Below are positions 59,525-64,000 of a stretch of 64,000 nt of DNA, one piece after another. Below the pieces are notes generated by a model. That model saw only the letters and a program-made list of their open reading frames with translations, was not told where the DNA came from and ran no database searches. The DNA comes from Luteibacter pinisoli. GTDB taxonomy: Bacteria; Pseudomonadota; Gammaproteobacteria; Xanthomonadales; Rhodanobacteraceae. The DNA is taken from positions 2,728,001-2,792,000 of the forward strand of contig NZ_CP041046.1 in the NCBI RefSeq assembly GCF_006385595.1, in the 5' to 3' direction. Each line of letters starts with the position of its first letter. Position 1 is the first letter of the stretch. A program made the translations under genes and the position numbers.

Positions 59525-61287
59525 AGCGCGGGCACGGGCGGCAGTAACCCGGTGACGCGCTCGATCCGGTCTTCCGGCACGGCCGCCGAGAACAGGTAAC
59601 CCTGGAGTTCGTCGCAGCCGGCGTCGCGCAAAAATTGCCGCTGGGCTTCGGTTTCCACGCCTTCCGCCACGACGCACAAGCCCAGCGCCGCGCCAAGGTT
59701 GGATACCGCGCGGACGATGGCCGCCGAGTCTTCCGCCAGCGGGGCCATCTGCACGAAGGATCGGTCGATCTTGACCTTGTCCACGTCCAGGTCTTTGAGC
59801 AGCGTCAGGCTGGAGTAGCCGGTGCCGAAGTCGTCGAGGGAAATCCGCACGCCCGCCTTGCGCAGGCGCTTCAACAGCCGCACCGCCCCGCCATCCGCGT
59901 TGACGATGGCCGTCTCGGTAATCTCGAGCTCAAGCCGCCGCGCCGGCAGGCGCGTCTCGGCCAGGATGCCCATCACCGTATCGGCGAAGCGGTCGTCGCG
60001 CAGCTGCACGGCGCTGACATTTACTGCGATGAACAGGTCGTCCACGCCACGCATGCGCGCGCAGGCCGTGCGCAACACCCACTCGCCCAGGCGGCCGATG
60101 AGGCCGGTTTCCTCGGCCACGGCCACGAACTGCACCGGCGGCACGACGCCCAGCGTCGGGTGACGCCAGCGGGCCAGCGCTTCCAGGCCTATCACGGTGC
60201 CGTCCACCGCACGGACCAGCGGCTGGTAGTGCAGGCTCAGGCCTTCACCGCTATCCAGCGCGTGTTCCAGCGCGGTTTCCACTTCGCGGCGGTGGGCCAG
60301 CGAGGCGTCCAGCGCGTCGGTATAGATGGTGTAACGGTTGCGCCGCTTCTTCGCCTCGTACAGCGCGCTATCCGCCTTGCGCGCCATCTCGCCGGAGGCC
60401 ACGGCCTCCCGACCCAGCGTCACCACGCCGATCGAGGTGCCGACGAAGGCCTTGGCGGCCAGCACGTCGAACGGCGTGGCGGCCAGCGAAAGAATCGTTT
60501 CCGCCATGCCGTCCACGTCCAGGTCGCCACTGTCTTCCAGCAGCACCGCGAATTCATCGCCACCAATGCGGGCGACCACGTCGTTCAAACCGACGGCGCC
60601 GCGCAGGCGCTGGCCGAACTGGGTCAGGAGCTCGTCGCCCGCGAGGTGGCCGTAGGTGTCGTTCACCTTCTTGAAGCCGTCCAGGTCGAGGTAGAACAAC
60701 GCCGAGCGCGCCGTCCCCTCCGCCGCGCGCGCCACGGCGGCGTCCAGGCGGCTGAACAAGGCGGTGCGATTGGACAGCCCGGTGAGGGCGTCGTGGCAGG
60801 CCAGCCAGCGCACATGGGCCTCGGTTTCGCGCAGTTCGCTGATGTCGGTCACCGAGGCCAGCACATGCGGCTTGCCGTCGAGTTCGATGCAGGTCTTGCG
60901 GGTGAGCAAGGTGCGGGCCCGCCCGAGACGGTCGTGCACGGCCTCTTCGGTTTCGATGACTTCGTGGCCGCGCAGGGCCGCATCGTCGCCGTGGGCGAAG
61001 CGCTCCGCCTGCTCGGGCGGAAACAGGTCGGCGTCGGTCTTGCCCAGGACATCGTCCGGCGTCACCCCGAAATACTCGCAACCGATGCGGTTGACGAACA
61101 CCCACCGATGCGACGCGTCCCGCACGAACATGGCGGTCGGCATCAGCTCAAGCACTTTCGACCACCCGGCCAGATCCTGGATCACGCGCGCCCCCACGGT
61201 TTCCGATATAGGCCAATCTGCGACCCACGTCGTGACGTGGGTGTATGCATGGCCGTTTATCTGCGCGTCGGGGAGGCGCGAATGCAC
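59509..61287 (-). CDS. PAS-GGDEF-EAL c-di-GMP protein
   Basis: The 592-residue soluble protein has a PAS domain (about 45-150; MPTAMFVRDASHRWVFVNRI, VLASVTDISELRETEA), a GGDEF domain (RIGGDEF) and an EAL domain (GLEALARW, LEITETAIV, LDDFGTGYSSL, KIDRSF, AEGVETEAQ, LQGYLF). All EAL residues are present. In the GGDEF domain the inhibitory RxxD is replaced by GLND, unlike the other three GGDEF proteins here. The start is uncertain: GTG 61287 gives the longest product, and later starts keep the PAS domain. It follows the binding-protein gene by 13 bases. Confidence 0.88.
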   Translation of the reverse strand: MHSRLPDAQINGHAYTHVTTWVADWPISETVGARVIQDLAGWSKVLELMPTAMFVRDASHRWVFVNRIGCEYFGVTPDDVLGKTDADLFPPEQAERFAHGDDAALRGHEVIETEEAVHDRLGRARTLLTRKTCIELDGKPHVLASVTDISELRETEAHVRWLACHDALTGLSNRTALFSRLDAAVARAAEGTARSALFYLDLDGFKKVNDTYGHLAGDELLTQFGQRLRGAVGLNDVVARIGGDEFAVLLEDSGDLDVDGMAETILSLAATPFDVLAAKAFVGTSIGVVTLGREAVASGEMARKADSALYEAKKRRNRYTIYTDALDASLAHRREVETALEHALDSGEGLSLHYQPLVRAVDGTVIGLEALARWRHPTLGVVPPVQFVAVAEETGLIGRLGEWVLRTACARMRGVDDLFIAVNVSAVQLRDDRFADTVMGILAETRLPARRLELEITETAIVNADGGAVRLLKRLRKAGVRISLDDFGTGYSSLTLLKDLDVDKVKIDRSFVQMAPLAEDSAAIVRAVSNLGAALGLCVVAEGVETEAQRQFLRDAGCDELQGYLFSAAVPEDRIERVTGLLPPVPALHSAG

Positions 61288-61300
61288 GAAGTCGGCAAGC

Positions 61301-62533
61301 TCAATTCACGCAGGTGTCCATCCGGGTCATGGTCATCGCCGTCGATACCAGGAATGCCGAGCCCGTGCCCGGCCCGACGGTCGCCGTGGCGGCCCGGATC
61401 GCCGGGTTCCATGGCGCGTAGAGCAAGGTCCGCACCCCGTTGAGTGCAACGGCACCGTTGTCCTGGCCGCTACCGGTCAGGTAGGACACCCCAAGAATGG
61501 GGTAACCGCTGGCGGGGGTCGCGTAGGTCGTCGGATCGACCACGCCGATACAGCCGGTGGCCGGGACCACAGGGACCCAGCCCGACGTCCCCATCACAAC
61601 ATCCCATGTGATGTTCACCGGCATCGGATTGCCCACGTCCATCGGATCGTAGGCGACACCATTGCTTACGTTGACTACCTTGGCGACATCCGCGCCGGCG
61701 AGGACACTGTCGGTGGCATCCGTGAAGCCCAGCGCACCGACATTGCCCAGGATGTAGTTGACGGCGTTCGCATCCCCCGCCACGCCGACCGATCGCCCGT
61801 AGCTGGGAAAGTATGACGCGGCCGCGGTAGCAAAAGCCGCGTCGGTCTTGAACTGGTTGGCGACGTTGAGGTGCTGCGCGCCGCACATCGCGGAAAGGTG
61901 GTTCGTGAAGTTGTAGGACGTACCGTTGGCTTCCGAACGGTACACGATGGTGATTGGACCCGTCGGCGGCGCCATCCCCGGCATGATGGTCAGCGCCGAG
62001 GCGAGCTGCGGGTCCGTCCATTGGTTGATCTGGCCGGAAAAGATGCGGCACACCTGAACTTCCGTGAGCCGCAGGGAAGTCACATGTGGCTGGTTGAACG
62101 AGATCGCGATGGAGGTCACCAACGAAGGAAACTGCACTGGCGATTTCGTCCCTCCGCGATTTGCCTGGTACGTGGCGTAATCCGTCGTCGTCAACGGGAG
62201 GTCGGACGCCACGAAATGCGGTTGCGTCAAGCCGGTGCTGCCGAAGCCAGAGGGTGTGCCAAGACAGGGATTGTTGACCGGATGGGAAGGGTCACCCTCG
62301 AGGATCTGCTTGCCTGTCCCGGTGCCCGTCGGGCAGTAGGTCGACGCGGGGTTCCCCGCGGCGGTGTAGGCGCCAAGCAGCGACCCCGTGCCAGGGGTTT
62401 GCAGCACGAGCGACGTATCGCCCGTGTATGCCAGCAACGGTGCCGTTGCCCCGCCACCACGCAGCACCTGGGCGGCGACGGCAGGTACAGTGAGTGCGAG
62501 CACGACGCACGCGATCGTTTTGACGCGAACCAT
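61301..62533 (-). CDS. PstS-like periplasmic-binding-fold protein, secreted, six Cys
   Basis: The 410-residue precursor has a signal peptide (MVRVKTIACVVLALTVPAVA) and a PBP-like fold: RGGGATAPLLAY at the start, HFVASDLPLTTTDY, SIAISFNQP, EVQVCRIFSGQINQW, ITIVYRSEANGTSYNF and VGALGFTDATDSV, matching phosphate-binding PstS-type domains. The mature chain has six Cys (in TYCPT, NPCLG, QVCRI, AMCGA, TGCIG and DTCVN), unusual for PstS and suggesting disulfides outside the cytoplasm. No pstCAB genes are present. The ATG has GAGGA. Its place right after gspK raises the possibility of secretion by that system. Confidence 0.8.
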   Translation of the reverse strand: MVRVKTIACVVLALTVPAVAAQVLRGGGATAPLLAYTGDTSLVLQTPGTGSLLGAYTAAGNPASTYCPTGTGTGKQILEGDPSHPVNNPCLGTPSGFGSTGLTQPHFVASDLPLTTTDYATYQANRGGTKSPVQFPSLVTSIAISFNQPHVTSLRLTEVQVCRIFSGQINQWTDPQLASALTIMPGMAPPTGPITIVYRSEANGTSYNFTNHLSAMCGAQHLNVANQFKTDAAFATAAASYFPSYGRSVGVAGDANAVNYILGNVGALGFTDATDSVLAGADVAKVVNVSNGVAYDPMDVGNPMPVNITWDVVMGTSGWVPVVPATGCIGVVDPTTYATPASGYPILGVSYLTGSGQDNGAVALNGVRTLLYAPWNPAIRAATATVGPGTGSAFLVSTAMTMTRMDTCVN

Positions 62534-62657
62534 GGGGATGTCCTCGCAGGCATGCCTCCGGGCAGAAGGCCCTTCCGACATCGCTCGCCCACATGACCCG
62601 GTGATGCCGGTGGCGTGTCGGCGAACATGGCAATCCGGTGATTTCGGCAAGCGAGGG

Positions 62658-63494
62658 TCAACCGCGGGGCACGTCCTGCCAGCGCAACACCGTGTAGAGC
62701 GGCAGACGGGGGTTCGGCGTGCCCGTAAGCTGGCTGAGGCGTACGGTGGCACGAAGGGTCACGGACATGCCCTCCGCGACGCCCTTCGACACGATCGTGA
62801 TGGTAGGAGAACCTGGCACCCACTCAGCGACCGCATCGCCCTGCGCCTGGCCCGCCAGTGTAGCACGGACCAACGGCGAAGCATAGAACGGCGCCGGCTT
62901 GGTACGCCCCGACCAGATCGTTAATACCGGCTGCACCCGGGCAAACAGTCTATCGTCCATACCCAACACCGACTGCAGTTCATCAATGCTGGGAAACGGC
63001 GCCTGCCGTGGCACGTACGCGCGGCCCGCCGCACGGTAGCGTGCCATGCTCTCGGCATCGGGCACACCGGTTTCACTTCGCCATGCGACCACTTCGGCGG
63101 CGAGGTCCACGGCTTTCGCAGGATCATCGCCAGCCTGGGCGAAGAGCGCAGCCAGTATCGTGGGGTCCGCCCGGTTCAGGTCAACCTTGCCGATCTCATC
63201 CTCGACGACGACCGTCACGCGCGCGCCGTCCAGCGCAAACTCGAACGGCTGGCCATCGCCTATCCAACGCACGCCCTCCAACGGCTCACGTGCCTCGCGG
63301 CGCTGCTCGTAGACGTCGTGGATGGCCTTCATCACCCCCGCCTCCGCCGCGTACCGTGCCTTCTGCGCGGCCATGGCGTAACGCCCCTGTTCGCTTTCGA
63401 GATGCGCCAGGGAAGCAAGGCCGCCGACCAGGATGGCGAGCAACGTGCAGGCCCACAACACCACCAGCAGGGCAATACCGCGCTCACGGTTCAT
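62658..63494 (-). CDS. gspK: Type II secretion minor pseudopilin GspK
   Basis: The 278-residue protein begins MNRERGIALLVVLWACTLLA: a short basic leader, a prepilin-peptidase site after Gly6 and the hydrophobic helix, without the Glu5 seen in other pseudopilins, as is normal for GspK. The body matches T2SSK (KVDLNRADPTILAALF, VVAWRSETGVPDAE, FPSIDELQSVLGMDD). GspK caps the pseudopilus tip with GspI and GspJ. The ATG at 63494 lies inside the end of gspJ, overlapping by 11 bases. The next expected genes gspL and gspM do not follow here. Confidence 0.88.
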   Translation of the reverse strand: MNRERGIALLVVLWACTLLAILVGGLASLAHLESEQGRYAMAAQKARYAAEAGVMKAIHDVYEQRREAREPLEGVRWIGDGQPFEFALDGARVTVVVEDEIGKVDLNRADPTILAALFAQAGDDPAKAVDLAAEVVAWRSETGVPDAESMARYRAAGRAYVPRQAPFPSIDELQSVLGMDDRLFARVQPVLTIWSGRTKPAPFYASPLVRATLAGQAQGDAVAEWVPGSPTITIVSKGVAEGMSVTLRATVRLSQLTGTPNPRLPLYTVLRWQDVPRG

Positions 63495-64000
63495 TGGGGT
63501 CTTCCTTGCCGAGCACGCGACCGATCGCGCCGGGCTCAAGCGCCCAAGGGCTCTGCCGTGGCGAGACGGCCAGGACCGGCCACGCGGCCTCGTCCTTGCC
63601 TTCAGCGCGGATCTCGATCAACGCAGGCAGCTGCGAACGTTCGCGCCAGTGCTCCATGCGCGCGCCGTCCTTATCCACGAACCGGAACGAAAGGCCATGC
63701 ATGCCCTCGACGAGGGGCTCGGGATCCATGGATGGCAGCGCGCCGGCAGAGGTTGGCAAGGGCGCGAACATCACCTCGACCCGTTGGTCGCCCTCTTTGC
63801 CAACCACGATCTTCACCGTGATGACCTGCATGCCTTGCTTGCCCAGGTAGCCCGGTAACGGCGCGACGAAGCGCAGCCGGTCCGGTGATCCGTCGAACAC
63901 AACGGGCACCTCGTTCTTGTCCAGGACCCACGGCAGCGCCGCCGCTTCGGATAGTTCACGCCGCAGGAACTCGCGTGCACCGCGCACCGCATCGAGGCGG
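63484..64000 (-). CDS. gspJ: Type II secretion minor pseudopilin GspJ, partial (N terminus outside window)
   Basis: The frame is open to the right edge, with 171 codons visible (RLDAVRGAREFLRRELSEAA near the edge). A GTG at 63987 is internal to this run and is unlikely to be the start, because the pseudopilin N terminus (leader and hydrophobic helix) must lie further right. The beta-rich body (FVAPLPGYLGKQGMQVITVK, GLSFRFVDKDGARMEHWRER) and its place just before gspK identify it as GspJ; the identification leans on context. Confidence 0.75.
   Translation of the reverse strand, partial: RLDAVRGAREFLRRELSEAAALPWVLDKNEVPVVFDGSPDRLRFVAPLPGYLGKQGMQVITVKIVVGKEGDQRVEVMFAPLPTSAGALPSMDPEPLVEGMHGLSFRFVDKDGARMEHWRERSQLPALIEIRAEGKDEAAWPVLAVSPRQSPWALEPGAIGRVLGKEDPNEP

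Overview
The window is chromosomal DNA from a GC-rich gammaproteobacterium. The best guess is a member of the Xanthomonadales (Lysobacterales), probably Rhodanobacteraceae such as Luteibacter or Dyella. This rests on the comEC / exbB-exbD-msbA-lpxK arrangement, the 796-residue LigA, the many GTG starts, a FliA-type promoter in front of c-di-GMP genes and the type II secretion genes at the right edge. No 16S, tRNA or other phylogenetic marker is present, so the genus is inference. Almost all of the window is ordinary, densely packed chromosome. No CRISPR array, prophage or intact insertion sequence was seen.

Left part (1-20,650). A partial, very repetitive autotransporter-type adhesin reads off the left edge, divergent from an AsmA-family gene. 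Then come an EamA exporter, a 39-residue basic peptide, a 2OG-Fe(II) oxygenase, the housekeeping block orn-folP-glmM, sbcB, a DUF2461 gene, a YaeR-like VOC protein, epmA-ligA, an MdtD-like MFS exporter, a cation/proton antiporter, a CPD photolyase and a glycine-zipper envelope protein with a strong terminator.

Middle (20,650-42,870). Two MacB/FtsX-type permease genes, without ATPase or membrane-fusion partner, lie behind a sigma54 promoter and a pair of palindromes, and are bracketed by intergenic repeats. The lipid A transport block exbB-exbD-msbA-lpxK follows, separated from comEC by a large GH92 mannosidase gene. Next are a His/Gly-rich lipoprotein, an AlgP/histone H1-like Lys-Ala protein, a rhomboid protease, a PhzF-like isomerase, an arginine-deiminase-superfamily enzyme, a beta-hydroxyacid dehydrogenase with a BaiN-like flavoprotein, yajQ, a cold-shock gene next to a half cold-shock domain gene, and a secreted protein whose C terminus is read from a 244-bp repeat.

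Right part (42,870-64,000). c-di-GMP signalling dominates: a Reg_prop sensor with GGDEF overlapping a GGDEF-EAL gene behind a FliA-like promoter, a GGDEF gene behind a coupled 21-codon leader frame, and a PAS-GGDEF-EAL gene; yajQ, further left, encodes a c-di-GMP-binding-family protein. Between them are an S9 peptidase, a GNAT gene divergent from osmC, corA, an MpaB-family gene, sodC, rsuA with an RsmC-like methyltransferase, an alpha/beta hydrolase, selO and a secreted protein of unknown function. The right edge holds the end of a type II secretion cluster (gspJ, gspK), followed by a six-cysteine periplasmic-binding-fold protein that may be a secreted substrate.

The most unusual items are: (i) a 244-bp element in two inverted copies whose terminal arms differ between copies by compensating changes; (ii) the sigma54 promoter with twin palindromes in front of orphan permeases; (iii) the repeat-derived protein tail; (iv) the coupled leader frame before a diguanylate cyclase.
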